From Bacillus alveayuensis (GTDB lineage: Bacteria > Bacillota > Bacilli > Bacillales > Aeribacillaceae), in assembly GCA_030812955.1 (NCBI GenBank), contig JAUSTR010000003.1, positions 62,001-126,000 on the forward strand: a stretch of DNA of 64,000 nucleotides. Direction: 5' to 3'. Position numbers and translations under genes: made by a program. The notes under the pieces were generated by a model. That model was not told the origin of the DNA. It worked only from the letters and a program-made list of their open reading frames with translations, and searched no databases. How positions within the stretch are numbered: the first letter of the stretch is position 1; every line of letters starts with the position of its first letter. Positions 34,932 through 43,967 of the stretch are shown piece after piece.

Positions 34932-35888
34932 ATGACGGATGTATATCAATTATCAAATCGGTTGTATATCATCGACACGTATGATTTAAAGCGAAAGGGA
35001 CGCACAGCTTCTTATGTACTAAAAGAGGATGAGTTAACGATTATAGAAACTTCAGCTAGTCCATCTGTACCACATCTATTAAATGGGTTAAGCGAGCTTG
35101 GGCTATCGCCTGATGACATTAAAAATATTATCGTTACCCATATCCATCTCGACCATGCTGGCGGGGCAGGGCTGTTATTAAAGCATTGTCCAAATGCAAA
35201 AGTAATTGTTCACCCTAAAGGAGCTAAGCATTTAGCTGATCCTTCACGGCTCATTAAAGGAGCAAAAGCCGTCTACGGGGAAAAATTTGAACAGCTTTTT
35301 GATCCGATTCTACCCATTCCAGAGGATCGAATGGTGATCAAACATCACGGAGAAACGTTAAAATTAAGCGACTCTTGTACATTAACCTTTTATGACACTC
35401 CTGGACATTCAAGACACCACTTCAGTATATACGATTCCAAAAGTAAGGGAATTTTTTCGGGTGATACATTAGGTATTTATTATAATGAGCTGAAGAAGGA
35501 GAAAATTGATTTCATTTTACCTTCTACATCACCAAACCAATTTGACCCTGATGAAATGCTGCAATCAACCTCTTTTATTGAAAACCTAGACGTAAAAGAA
35601 ATTTATTTTAGCCATTTTGGAGTATGTCACGATCCAGAAACGGTATATTCGTCTATTCGCAAGTGGATGCCAATCTTTTTGCAGGCTGGAGAAGCTGGTT
35701 TTCAGTCTATAACAAATAATGACTTCAATGCAGCGGTTCAAGCTGTCGAAAAGGAGCTTAAAAATCGAATTTCTACATATTTGACAAATATCGGTGTTCC
35801 AGAAAACCATAAAGTGTATGAAATTTTATCAGTTGATTGTCAAGTTTGTGCAATGGGGTTAGTCGATTATTTGACAAAAAAGAAATAA
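34932..35888 (+). CDS. MBL-fold metallo-hydrolase
   Basis: 318 residues. The beta-lactamase-fold metal motif HIHLDHAGG (~residue 75-83), a distal His in DTPGHSRHHFSIY and Asp in IFSGDTLGIYY are present, as is a later His in YFSHFGVCHD. This is the group of Bacillus MBL proteins distantly related to glyoxalase II, substrate unknown. Start ATG 34932, GGGGAGGG 6 nt upstream; the frame extends back to 34812 but that sequence belongs to element A5. It is an insertion relative to the B. subtilis order. Confidence 0.82.
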   Translation: MTDVYQLSNRLYIIDTYDLKRKGRTASYVLKEDELTIIETSASPSVPHLLNGLSELGLSPDDIKNIIVTHIHLDHAGGAGLLLKHCPNAKVIVHPKGAKHLADPSRLIKGAKAVYGEKFEQLFDPILPIPEDRMVIKHHGETLKLSDSCTLTFYDTPGHSRHHFSIYDSKSKGIFSGDTLGIYYNELKKEKIDFILPSTSPNQFDPDEMLQSTSFIENLDVKEIYFSHFGVCHDPETVYSSIRKWMPIFLQAGEAGFQSITNNDFNAAVQAVEKELKNRISTYLTNIGVPENHKVYEILSVDCQVCAMGLVDYLTKKK

Positions 35889-35916
35889 AAAATTAGTAAA
35901 AAATTCAAAAATATAG

Positions 35917-35995
35917 TTAAAACCTCGGCATCGATCATAAGCCGAGGTTTTACTAACAAAGGGGGAGCGGGGGTATTGATTTAGCGAGATTACAC
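35917..35995 (-). ncRNA. fsrA: Candidate iron-sparing sRNA FsrA
   Basis: A ~79-nt transcript is predicted on the minus strand from about 35995, behind a near-perfect sigma-A promoter carrying a perfect Fur box (36001-36029). It contains two C5 runs, ACCCCCGCTCCCCC, expected to pair with G-rich SDs, then a terminator AAAACCTCGGC/GCCGAGGTTTT (35919-35951). B. subtilis FsrA is a Fur-repressed 84-nt sRNA with C-rich single strands, recalled as lying next to ykuI; ykuI is 1.6 kb away here. No ORF fits this interval. FsrA represses iron-rich enzymes such as SdhC and aconitase, with helper proteins FbpABC. Confidence 0.78.
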
Positions 35996-36000
35996 TTATA

Positions 36001-36029
36001 ATGATAATGATTATCAATTTCATTGTCAA
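36001..36029 (-). promoter_or_regulatory. Promoter with perfect Fur box for the candidate fsrA
   Basis: Minus strand: TTGACA (36024-36029), exactly 17 nt, TATCAT (36001-36006). TGATAATGATTATCA at 36002-36016 is a perfect 7-1-7 Fur box lying over the -10 and spacer. The -35 overlaps the stop codon of the gene at 36026. Confidence 0.85.
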
Positions 36030-36775
36030 TAATAATTTTGCGAAAAAATATACGATTTTACTGTCCAATAAGTTGGGAGAAAAGGAATCAATGGAATTTT
36101 CAATTTTTCCTCCGTTTGCATGTATCTCCCATCATAGTTCTTTTCATTTTGAACAGAATTTACTGATTGGTTCGCCATTTTTCGTTCATTGTTCTTTTGG
36201 ATAGTTTGTCTTTCATGCATGTTTTGTCCCTTTTCGTTTTGAAGCGGTAGTTGTCCTTCCAGATTATTCAGTTCGTCGTGTGGAATATGCGGTTGTTGTT
36301 CCGAAAATTGAATTTGATGTATTTTCCATTTTCCATCTTCTTTTTTAAAATAAACAGCTTCGTAGTGATCTTCATAAGAGACAGGACCTTCGGATGATTT
36401 TGGGAAAAATTGATAGATTAATCGAGTTGTTTCATTCAATTGAAAAGTAAATGGTTTGTTATAATCAAAAAATGGAACTACATTATTATTAGGGGCATCT
36501 GTTGCATATACGAAGTAGCCGCTCTTTCCTTTCTCGACGTTTTCATGGATGAAGGATTGACGGAAGGTGTAAGTAAAATAAGGTGTTAATATATACATTA
36601 TCTCAGATAGAGACCTTTCTTTTTCGGTAAGTGAAACTTGGGCTGCAAATGCATCTTGTAAAAACCAAATCGTTTCTTCTTTCATCAATTCCTTCTCTTC
36701 AATTGCAGCTACATTTAGCGGGACTTGTCCAAACAAAATCGCCACAATGATCATAGCAAATAAACTCGTTCGCAC
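36026..36775 (-). CDS. Secreted protein of unknown function
   Basis: 249 residues with a Sec signal peptide (hydrophobic SLFAMIIVAILFG, likely cleavage near NVAA-IEE). The mature part holds a ~140-residue domain with aromatic-rich beta strands (FTYTFRQSFIHENV, FTFQLNETTRLIYQFFP, EAVYFKKEDGKWKIHQIQF), reminiscent of small NTF2-like or DUF3993 proteins in Bacillus, then a Gln/Asn-rich tail. Start GTG 36775 behind AAGGAGGTGAT, a very strong SD. Its 3' end overlaps the promoter of the candidate fsrA. No function can be assigned. Confidence 0.75.
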   Translation of the reverse strand: MRTSLFAMIIVAILFGQVPLNVAAIEEKELMKEETIWFLQDAFAAQVSLTEKERSLSEIMYILTPYFTYTFRQSFIHENVEKGKSGYFVYATDAPNNNVVPFFDYNKPFTFQLNETTRLIYQFFPKSSEGPVSYEDHYEAVYFKKEDGKWKIHQIQFSEQQPHIPHDELNNLEGQLPLQNEKGQNMHERQTIQKNNERKMANQSVNSVQNEKNYDGRYMQTEEKLKIPLIPFLPTYWTVKSYIFSQNYY

Positions 36776-37000
36776 TGGATCACCTCCTTAATTTAACTTT
36801 CTTATGTTTATTGTACCGTTGTGGTCATGGTTATGACGGAAAACAATTCGTAAAATCCTAGCAAATTTCAACATGCATGAAATGTTCATGTCGAATTTTT
36901 CGTAGAGGAAAAATGAATGCAGCGACCCTTTTAGAAGAAAAAGCAGCTATTTTACGAACAGTATTGATTGAGACTTACATACGTTTGAATGTACAAAAAA

Positions 37001-37072
37001 GAGGCTGTGATAAAGTGTTAAAACCTCCTACTATTTATAGTGAAATGGGTCAAACACTTATGAGACAGCCTC
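37001..37072. repeat. Short MITE-like inverted repeat (type D)
   Basis: 72 bp bounded by GAGGCTGTGATAAAGTGTT and the complement of AACACTTATGAGACAGCCTC. The ends look like those of IS1182-type elements. No target duplication seen. The 36776-37110 gap contains nothing else I recognise; an 81-codon frame across it has no SD. Confidence 0.6.
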
Positions 37073-37110
37073 ATTTGGACTTTAAATATGCGATGATCAC
37101 GACCTTTTAT

Positions 37111-37272
37111 CAGGCGTGTTGATTAACCAATAAAAACCAGTTGAGATGGCTCTATTTCTAGCTTTTCTGCCGGAGTCGGCAAGCGAATCGCTTGCCGACT
37201 CCGGCAGAAAAGCATGTGTTCAGCCATACGATTCTGTATCTTTAAGTCAAATAATGGATAATCAATACTAGT
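37111..37272 (+). mobile_element. Family B palindromic element, copy B2
   Basis: 162 bp, inverted relative to B1, with ends CAGGCGTGTTGATTAACC and GGATAATCAATACTAGT, flanked by perfect 10-bp duplications GACCTTTTAT (37101-37110, 37273-37282). Same outer stem CTTTTCTGCC/GGCAGAAAAG as B1, but only one central arm, a 31-bp palindrome with GAGTCGGCAAGCG/CGCTTGCCGACTC. Confidence 0.85.
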
Positions 37273-37309
37273 GACCTTTTATATTATTTTACATGAGGCG
37301 AAATAAAGT

Positions 37310-37546
37310 TTACCATTCAGTAAGATAAACATAAATTAAGTAAAACAACAAAATTCCTATAAAAATCATATAGGCCAGAAAAATTGGATTACGTAAATAT
37401 GGCCGTTCATCCACTTTTTCATTGATTTTTGTATCATACTTACTTTGTCTTGCGTCAACTAGCTTGCCTGTCCATATCGTATAAACGAGTCCGATCACTA
37501 ATATGATTAAAGCAATAATCCCTAAAATAAAATTCATATACTGCAT
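37310..37546 (-). CDS. Two-helix small membrane protein
   Basis: 78 residues: helix 1 at about 5-25 (LGIIALIILVIGLVYTIW), a charged loop (KLVDARQSKYDTKINEKVDERP) and helix 2 near the C-terminus. I do not recognise the family. The SD AAAGGTGGT, 8 nt before ATG 37546, is the 5' half of the minus-strand end of a 13-bp perfect hairpin (37554-37589), so translation may be limited by structure. It follows ykuI on the same strand. Confidence 0.7.
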   Translation of the reverse strand: MQYMNFILGIIALIILVIGLVYTIWTGKLVDARQSKYDTKINEKVDERPYLRNPIFLAYMIFIGILLFYLIYVYLTEW

Positions 37547-37553
37547 CTATATA

Positions 37554-37589
37554 ACCACCTTTTTTCTATAGCGTTTGAAAAAAGGTGGT
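37554..37589 (-). promoter_or_regulatory. Hairpin sequestering the SD of the two-helix protein gene
   Basis: ACCACCTTTTTTC and GAAAAAAGGTGGT form a perfect 13-bp stem with a 10-nt loop. Read on the minus strand, the second half contains the SD of the gene at 37310. It is also the only hairpin after ykuI and could partly terminate, though no T-run follows. Confidence 0.65.
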
Positions 37590-37603
37590 GATCTATACAT
37601 TTG

Positions 37604-38821
37604 TTATAGTAAACCATCCTGCTCAAATAAATAAGAATAAGGCAAGTCAATAAACAAGTAATGGCGTTCATTCAGTGGGTACGAAAATGTTCGTATCGTT
37701 TCCCCTGTTTCAATATCACTATATAAGTCGCTAAAAAACCCTTTTTTATTGACACGCATTCTCATAATATTCTCCAAAAAATAAGGGCGCCAGCTCCAAT
37801 TTTTCATATAATACTCGGGCTGGAACACCCAGCCATTTTCTTTTTTAAAAATATTACCTGATTGCTGAAACCCATTTTCATCACAAACATAAATGCGAAA
37901 GCTGCAGTGTGACAAATCTTCAGCTAAAAGAGTAATGAATTCATTATAATCCTTCGTCGACTTTTTATATTTATTGATCAGGTGTTGAATTAATGTGTGA
38001 AACTCCTCTGACTTTTCATATAAAATTTCAAGCTTTTTCTTTTCATAATAGATAAAATGTTGAAACTCATCTTTTAATCGTTCTTTTAAAAAATCCCTGT
38101 CAATAAATGTACGTGATGGGTGGTGTAAATAAAAGCCTTGATAATACCTTCCCCCATTTTTCCAAGCATGCTTAAGCTGAAAGTTTGCTTCAATGTCTTC
38201 ATATAAAAGAGTTGCGCCAATTTTTCGAGCAAGTAAAGAAATGGAATATAAAACGTCCAAATAGGTTTGACTTGGGGTTGCTTTTTTCAACGGCTGTAAA
38301 TCAATTTTTAAAATATTTGGTGATAATAGTCCAATTCGATCTAAATTGCTGCTTTCCTTGCCAATATTATCAACAGCTATTTTAATTCCATATGTTCGAT
38401 AGTAAGTAAGTAGATGTTTCAACTGTTCAATATCGCCTGTAAAGTTATGCTCTGTGATTTCAATGACGACTCGTTCTAAATCGAGCTCTTTTTCTTTTTC
38501 ATTTAGTAATATATTTAATAAGCTTTCACCATTATCAATCATTAGTAAATTAGGATCACGATTTATAAATATGAGAATATCTTCATCGAGTTGTTTTATT
38601 TCTTTTATAGCTTTTTTTACTATATAATCATCGACTTCGATGCGATATTCTTCTGGAACGGACTCATCTTGAAAAAAAGATCCTAAGCTGTTCCATTCCC
38701 CTTTGAATTTTATTCTTCCAAGCACCTCATAGCCAATCACTTTTTGTTCATCAGCACTAAATATAGCTTGATAAAATGGTTCTACTCGTTCTAAATTTGT
38801 TAAAATGTCTAATGGATCCAT
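37604..38821 (-). CDS. ykuI: EAL-domain protein YkuI
   Basis: 405 residues, matching B. subtilis YkuI: N-terminal EAL domain (about 1-245) in which the signature reads YEVLGR instead of EAL, with retained acidic sites such as VIEITEHNF and IAVDNIG and ILKIDLQ, then a C-terminal PAS-like YkuI-C domain with RIYVCDENGFQQSGN. B. subtilis YkuI binds c-di-GMP but shows no phosphodiesterase activity, so it is likely a receptor. GAGGGGAT precedes ATG 38821. Confidence 0.92.
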   Translation of the reverse strand: MDPLDILTNLERVEPFYQAIFSADEQKVIGYEVLGRIKFKGEWNSLGSFFQDESVPEEYRIEVDDYIVKKAIKEIKQLDEDILIFINRDPNLLMIDNGESLLNILLNEKEKELDLERVVIEITEHNFTGDIEQLKHLLTYYRTYGIKIAVDNIGKESSNLDRIGLLSPNILKIDLQPLKKATPSQTYLDVLYSISLLARKIGATLLYEDIEANFQLKHAWKNGGRYYQGFYLHHPSRTFIDRDFLKERLKDEFQHFIYYEKKKLEILYEKSEEFHTLIQHLINKYKKSTKDYNEFITLLAEDLSHCSFRIYVCDENGFQQSGNIFKKENGWVFQPEYYMKNWSWRPYFLENIMRMRVNKKGFFSDLYSDIETGETIRTFSYPLNERHYLFIDLPYSYLFEQDGLL

Positions 38822-38918
38822 GAATATCCCCTCACAATTATAACTACCTTACTGTTTAATTATACCATATTTTCATAGCATTACTTGAAAGAAACCTACC
38901 CTTTAATCCTTATAAATT

Positions 38919-39040
38919 GCCTCTTTTCTAAAAGATTGTTGCATTACTATACGATAACTTATCGACTGTCAGGCAAGCGGTACGCTTGCTATGTCACGCT
39001 ATAGCGTAAGTCGAAAAACAATAAATTTACGAAAACAACG
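38919..39040 (+). mobile_element. Family A element, copy A6 (internally deleted)
   Basis: 122 bp with both ends but lacking the GAACCGAACAAA arm and its partner. Flanking 8-mers TATAAATT (38911-38918) and TATAAATA (39041-39048) share seven bases. It fills most of the 38822-39153 gap between divergent ykuI and ykuE. Confidence 0.82.
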
Positions 39041-39153
39041 TATAAATATTTTATCACTAATTATCTGTATTTTCTTACTATTTTTATTACCACAAAGTTT
39101 TTTGATCAATGTTATAATATAAAAATAAGTCACGGCAGGAATGGTTGAGATCA

Positions 39154-40011
39154 ATGAAAGGTATTTCACGACGACACTTTTTAAAAGGCTTTTTAGGCAT
39201 ACTTTTGACGAGTATAGGAGGTACGGTTGGAGGCTATAGCTATGCTAAATACATTGAGCCTAGACGGCTTGCGATTTCGAAACAGACGGTCGAACATGAA
39301 CAAATACCAGCGAGTTTTCATGAAGTGACAATCGTTCAATTTAGCGATACACATTTAAGTGATTTTTTTACAATTGAACAGTTTAAAAATGTGATTGATA
39401 CGATTAATTCATTAAAGCCACATATGATCGTTTTTACGGGAGACTTAATTGATGAACCTAATCGCTATTCACACATAAACGAAATCATCCCTTTATTAAA
39501 AAAATTGAACGCACCATTAGGCAAATTCGCAATATATGGAAACCACGATCATGGTGGATACGGAACGAATATTTACCGAAACATTCTCGAACTGTCTAAT
39601 TTTCATTTGTTAAGGAATGAGACGAAAAAAATCACCTTAATGGATGGCAGCTATATTTATATTGCTGGTATCGATGATTTAATGCTTGGAAGGCCTAATT
39701 GGAATGGAACATTACAAAACATGGAAGAAAATGCTTTTTCCATTTTACTCGTACATGAACCAGATGCCGTCAATCGTACACAACAATTTTCAATAAATCT
39801 TCAGCTCTCTGGTCATTCACATGGTGGCCAAATTAAGCTTCCATTCATCGGTGCACTTTACACACCACCCTATGCAGAACAATATTATGAAGGTCTTTAT
39901 CAAGTTGGGAAGACAACTCTTTATGTTAATAGAGGATTAGGGACCACAAGGGTGCCTTACCGTTTTTTATCCGTTCCAGAAATAACGTTATTTACTTTAA
40001 AATCGAAATAA
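39154..40011 (+). CDS. ykuE: Tat-exported metallophosphoesterase YkuE
   Basis: 285 residues. Twin-arginine signal SRRHFLKGFLG at the N-terminus, then a calcineurin-like phosphoesterase: FSDTHLS, FTGDLID, YGNHDHGGYG, and GHSHGGQI supply the dinuclear metal ligands. B. subtilis YkuE is a TatAyCy substrate retained in the cell wall. ATG 39154 is chosen because it starts directly before the Tat motif; TTG 39145 is possible. Element A6 lies in the promoter region. Confidence 0.92.
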   Translation: MKGISRRHFLKGFLGILLTSIGGTVGGYSYAKYIEPRRLAISKQTVEHEQIPASFHEVTIVQFSDTHLSDFFTIEQFKNVIDTINSLKPHMIVFTGDLIDEPNRYSHINEIIPLLKKLNAPLGKFAIYGNHDHGGYGTNIYRNILELSNFHLLRNETKKITLMDGSYIYIAGIDDLMLGRPNWNGTLQNMEENAFSILLVHEPDAVNRTQQFSINLQLSGHSHGGQIKLPFIGALYTPPYAEQYYEGLYQVGKTTLYVNRGLGTTRVPYRFLSVPEITLFTLKSK

Positions 40012-40020
40012 ATACGAACT

Positions 40021-40049
40021 AGCCCCTTCACAAATACCGTAAAGGGGCT
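40021..40049. terminator. Hairpin between convergent ykuE and ppk
   Basis: AGCCCCTT pairs with AAGGGGCT around a 13-nt loop. No T-run follows, so it is a weak terminator at best. Confidence 0.5.
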
Positions 40050-40132
40050 GGCCATTTATTCGTTCTTTTAAAGTTTCTCCTTCTTCCGGACATAATTTTC
40101 GCTTTCTTCCCTTCATTTATGAAGCTTCATCA

Positions 40133-42250
40133 TTACTCTTCATCATCACGAACCTTGTAGGCCATATTAAATAAAATAAGCTGTGAATCAATTTCCGGCT
40201 CATTTGCTGCACGTTGTACGTAGTGATAATCCCCGCGTTCATCCTGCTCGCGTGCTTTAACATTATCAGCTAGTAAAATATCAAGAATGTCATTCAGTCT
40301 CTTTTTTAATTGTCCATCATAGATTGGAAATAATATTTCCACACGTCTTTCCATATTGCGAGTCATCATATCAGCTGAGGAAAGAAATATTTTTTTCTCC
40401 CCATTATGATTGAATAAATAGATGCGGCTATGCTCTAGGAATCGACCGACAATACTTCGAACGGCAATATTTTCGCTTACTCCTTTAATACCAGGACGTA
40501 AACAGCAAATACCGCGAACGATTAAGTCAATTTTGACGCCTGCACATGATGCTTCATATAATTTCATCATTAATTCTTTATCTGTCAACGAATTCATTTT
40601 AGCAATAATCCGACCATTTCCGTATTGTTTTTGAAATTGAATTTCTTGGTTAATGAGCTCGATGAATTTACTTCGAATATCAAATGGAGATACTGAGAGA
40701 TGATGAAAGGTCGGCTTTTCGGTATATCCGCTTAAGTAGTTAAAAAAGTTCGTTGCATCAATAGCAAATTTCTGTTTGGAAGTGATGAGTCCGATATCTG
40801 TATAGATCTTTGCTGTTTGATCGTTGTAGTTTCCTGTTCCTAAATGGACAAAACGCTCAATTTTACCATTTTTTCGCCGGACAACAAGTGTAATTTTACT
40901 ATGTGTTTTCAAATAAGTCATTCCATAAATGACGTGACAGCCCGCTTTCTCTAACTCCTTTGCCCACTGTACGTTGTTTTCTTCATCAAACCGCGCTTTT
41001 AATTCAACTAATACCGTTACTTGCTTCCCGTTTTCAGCCGCTCGCTTTAACGCTTCAATAATCGGTGAATCCCCGCTGACTCTGTATAAGGTTTGTTTGA
41101 TTGCTAGTACATCCGGGTCATCGGCCGCATCTGACACAAAATCGACAACAGGTTCAAATGATTCATATGGATGGTGCAACAAAATATCTCTTTCTTTTGC
41201 CACCTCAAATAGGTCTTCATCTGAACCAATATCCTTCGGAGGCTGTGGTATTAACGTTTCGTAAACTAAATGTTCATGAGTCGGTTTTAATATTTTATAA
41301 AAAGAAAATAAAAACGTTAAATCAAGCGGACCGTCAATTTCGTAAACATCCTTTTCATGAATTTCTAGCTCTTGTAATAAATACTTTAAAATCCGATGAT
41401 CTCGTCCGAACTTTTTAATTTCTAAACGTACAGCCGCTCCCCACTTTCGTTTCTTTAATTCCTTTTCAATTTCCTTTAATAAATCTCTTGCTCCTTCTTC
41501 ATGAATCGTTAAATCCGCATTTCGTGTAATCCGAAACTCCGTAACTGATACAACTTTATAACCGAGAAATAGCTTGTAAATAAAATGACTAATGACATCC
41601 TCTAGCATGATAAAGTTCCGATTTCCCTGTTCCCCTTCTACCTCGATCAAGCGATCTAAAACGGCTGGGACTTGGACGATGGCTGTTTTAATGCGATTTT
41701 CATCCGTTTCGCAGCTGTCTTCAAGCAAAATGGCGAGGTTTAAGCTTTTGTTTAGAAGCATTGGAAACGGGCGATATGCATCGACTGCCATTGGTGTTAA
41801 GACAGGGAAAATATGCTCATCAAAATATTTTTCTAGCTGAAGTAGTTGCTTGTTTGTTAAATCTTGAATGGTTAAAAAGAAAATGTTCTCCTGCTCCAAT
41901 TGTGGAACAATTTTATGATTAAAAATGTGATATTGATGTTCGACTAATTGATGGTTTTTTTTCGCTATTTGCGACAATTGCTCTTTCGGTGTTAAGCCTG
42001 CTTTATTTTCCGGCTTGTTAAAACCTGCTTTCACTTGATCTTTTAATCCAGCAACACGGACCATAAAAAATTCATCGAGATTGGAGCTGAAAATGGCTAA
42101 AAATTTCATCCGTTCAAGCAACGGATTACGTTCATCCTCTGCCTCCTCTAACACTCGTTTATTAAAAGCAAGCCAGCTTAGTTCGCGATTATTGTAGTAC
42201 TTTGGATTGCTTAAATCCCTTTCTCTATTTTTATTTTCTGTCATCGTCAT
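40133..42250 (-). CDS. ppk: Polyphosphate kinase 1
   Basis: About 705 residues. PPK1 domains in order: N-terminal helical (NRELSWLAFNKRVLEEA), head (about 120-320), and two C-terminal phospholipase-D-like domains. The phosphorylated His lies in KTHSKITLVVRR, and RFVHLGTGNYND, AGVKIDLIVRGICCL and FLSSADMMTRNMERRVEIL are family signatures. It reversibly makes polyphosphate from ATP at the membrane. Three clustered ATGs (42253, 42250, 42244) follow AAGGTG; 42250 has the best spacing. It is downstream of ppx in one operon. Confidence 0.95.
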   Translation of the reverse strand: MTMTENKNRERDLSNPKYYNNRELSWLAFNKRVLEEAEDERNPLLERMKFLAIFSSNLDEFFMVRVAGLKDQVKAGFNKPENKAGLTPKEQLSQIAKKNHQLVEHQYHIFNHKIVPQLEQENIFFLTIQDLTNKQLLQLEKYFDEHIFPVLTPMAVDAYRPFPMLLNKSLNLAILLEDSCETDENRIKTAIVQVPAVLDRLIEVEGEQGNRNFIMLEDVISHFIYKLFLGYKVVSVTEFRITRNADLTIHEEGARDLLKEIEKELKKRKWGAAVRLEIKKFGRDHRILKYLLQELEIHEKDVYEIDGPLDLTFLFSFYKILKPTHEHLVYETLIPQPPKDIGSDEDLFEVAKERDILLHHPYESFEPVVDFVSDAADDPDVLAIKQTLYRVSGDSPIIEALKRAAENGKQVTVLVELKARFDEENNVQWAKELEKAGCHVIYGMTYLKTHSKITLVVRRKNGKIERFVHLGTGNYNDQTAKIYTDIGLITSKQKFAIDATNFFNYLSGYTEKPTFHHLSVSPFDIRSKFIELINQEIQFQKQYGNGRIIAKMNSLTDKELMMKLYEASCAGVKIDLIVRGICCLRPGIKGVSENIAVRSIVGRFLEHSRIYLFNHNGEKKIFLSSADMMTRNMERRVEILFPIYDGQLKKRLNDILDILLADNVKAREQDERGDYHYVQRAANEPEIDSQLILFNMAYKVRDDEE

Positions 42251-42328
42251 CATTTTCACCTTCTTGCATCATCACTTAATCGTTCTAATTAAAAATTAGC
42301 ATAAAAAGAAAGCCTATGAAAGGCTCCT

Positions 42329-43882
42329 TTATATTAGCTGCATCATTTTTGTGTTTATTGGCAAAAAATGCAACTTCACTTCTCGTTTTAACACTTTTAT
42401 TAAGTGCTTTTTTTGTTTTTCAACTTGATACTGTTCCGGCTGCCAATTTTGATTACAGTAAATATTCACGTGGATCGTTCCCTTTTCATCTACTTTTACA
42501 TGAATGTTTTCGACAATATCCCGTTTCGTTGCATTCAAATGATAGGCAAACTTGATTAAAGCCCCTAAAAAACGAAGCTTCCGCTGCTCCTCCTTTGAAA
42601 ACCATTGCTGAAAAGGTTCTACATATTGTTTAAATAAAGAGGAATTTTTAAATGATGCAATCAAGGCAAGCTCTACTTGTTCTTTATGAAACATCCCGTC
42701 AATCGTGCGATTAGCTAACAAATAAAACGTATGCTGACTACTCGATTCAGGGTCAATATATTGACCTAGGTTATAAAAAAGGGCTCCAGTTCGAAGCAAT
42801 TGAACATCAACGTCTGTCCATTCTCCAATTTGTTGGTCCTTCAATTGTCGAAACAACATATATACAATGTTCGTTACTTGAAACGCATGTTTTAAATCGA
42901 CTTCATAATCAATCGCCAACTGCTGAAAGCTTTCTTCCACAACATTCGTAAAAATCGGTGACCCAATATCTTTCAATAATTCTTCATAAAAAATGCCATC
43001 TCTTAAACCTTTTCTACTTAATATAAATGCTGTCGCTTCAACAGTTTCATATAACTGTAAAAACACTTCAATAGCGGGGATGATAATATCTGCTCGGTCT
43101 TTTGAAAGACCTTCAACTTGCTTTAGCTTATCAAAAGAAAGAGAGGTCAAATAATTTTTTACATTTACAATATCTTTTAAATCCATTTGATATTGATGAA
43201 GGTTTTTCAATGGATACTGTTTGCGTGCTTGATCCATTTGTACTAAATTGCGCGCACTACCTCCAATAGCGATAATCGGTAGTTTCTTTCCTTTTAACCA
43301 TGGGAGCTTAGCAAACTGTTTTTGTAAAAACTGCTTAAGTGCTTTTAATTCCGTTTCTGTTGGTGTATTCCCTTTTACAAATTGTTTTTTTAAAGAAAGA
43401 ACACCGAAAGGAAAACTGTGGAAATGTTTCAAATTCCGGTTTTGAAAGTAAGTAATTTCTGTGCTTCCCCCACCGATATCAATCGTAAATCCATCATGGA
43501 TGGATGTTGAATTCACGACTGCCAAAAAACCGTAATAAGCTTCCTCGTATTCGGATAGGATGCGAATTTGAAAGTCTGTTTCTTTTTGCACAATTTGAAT
43601 GATTTCTTTTTGGTTAATCGCTTGACGAATCGTCGCTGTCGCTACACATTTAACGTTTCGTAATTGATGAAAACGGGTTACCTCTTGAAACGATTTTAAT
43701 GTATCGATAAGAACATTTATTCCATCCTCACTTAATTCCCCATTTTCGAGCAAAAAGTTGCGAAGTCTCGCCACTGCCTTTACATTTTCAATTTCTTTTA
43801 ACCTACCGCTTTTATCTTGTTGATAAATAACTAAACGTATTGTATTTGAACCAATATCCACAATTCCGTATTTACCTTTCAA
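42329..43882 (-). CDS. ppx: Exopolyphosphatase Ppx/GppA
   Basis: 517 residues. N-terminal actin-like ASKHA fold with GIVDIGSNTIRLVIY (phosphate-1), IDIGGGSTEITYF and AIGGSARNLV; C-terminal HD-like domain (~310 on). It releases phosphate from polyphosphate ends or hydrolyses pppGpp. I start at TTG 43882 with AAGGGTG 8 nt upstream, which gives the usual KGKYGIVDIGSNT N-terminus; the ATG at 43903 has no SD. ppk follows 78 bp downstream, a standard ppx-ppk pair. Confidence 0.93.
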   Translation of the reverse strand: MKGKYGIVDIGSNTIRLVIYQQDKSGRLKEIENVKAVARLRNFLLENGELSEDGINVLIDTLKSFQEVTRFHQLRNVKCVATATIRQAINQKEIIQIVQKETDFQIRILSEYEEAYYGFLAVVNSTSIHDGFTIDIGGGSTEITYFQNRNLKHFHSFPFGVLSLKKQFVKGNTPTETELKALKQFLQKQFAKLPWLKGKKLPIIAIGGSARNLVQMDQARKQYPLKNLHQYQMDLKDIVNVKNYLTSLSFDKLKQVEGLSKDRADIIIPAIEVFLQLYETVEATAFILSRKGLRDGIFYEELLKDIGSPIFTNVVEESFQQLAIDYEVDLKHAFQVTNIVYMLFRQLKDQQIGEWTDVDVQLLRTGALFYNLGQYIDPESSSQHTFYLLANRTIDGMFHKEQVELALIASFKNSSLFKQYVEPFQQWFSKEEQRKLRFLGALIKFAYHLNATKRDIVENIHVKVDEKGTIHVNIYCNQNWQPEQYQVEKQKKHLIKVLKREVKLHFLPINTKMMQLI

Positions 43883-43967
43883 AGCTTCAACACCCTTAAA
43901 CATAAATTTTCTAACAGAACGTATTCATCAACAAATCATACACTGAAATGGAAAGGAGAAATGGCTA

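Noticed and set aside
36877..37122. 81-codon plus-strand ORF
   Set aside because: No SD, and its second half is made of repeat D; it is not a plausible protein.
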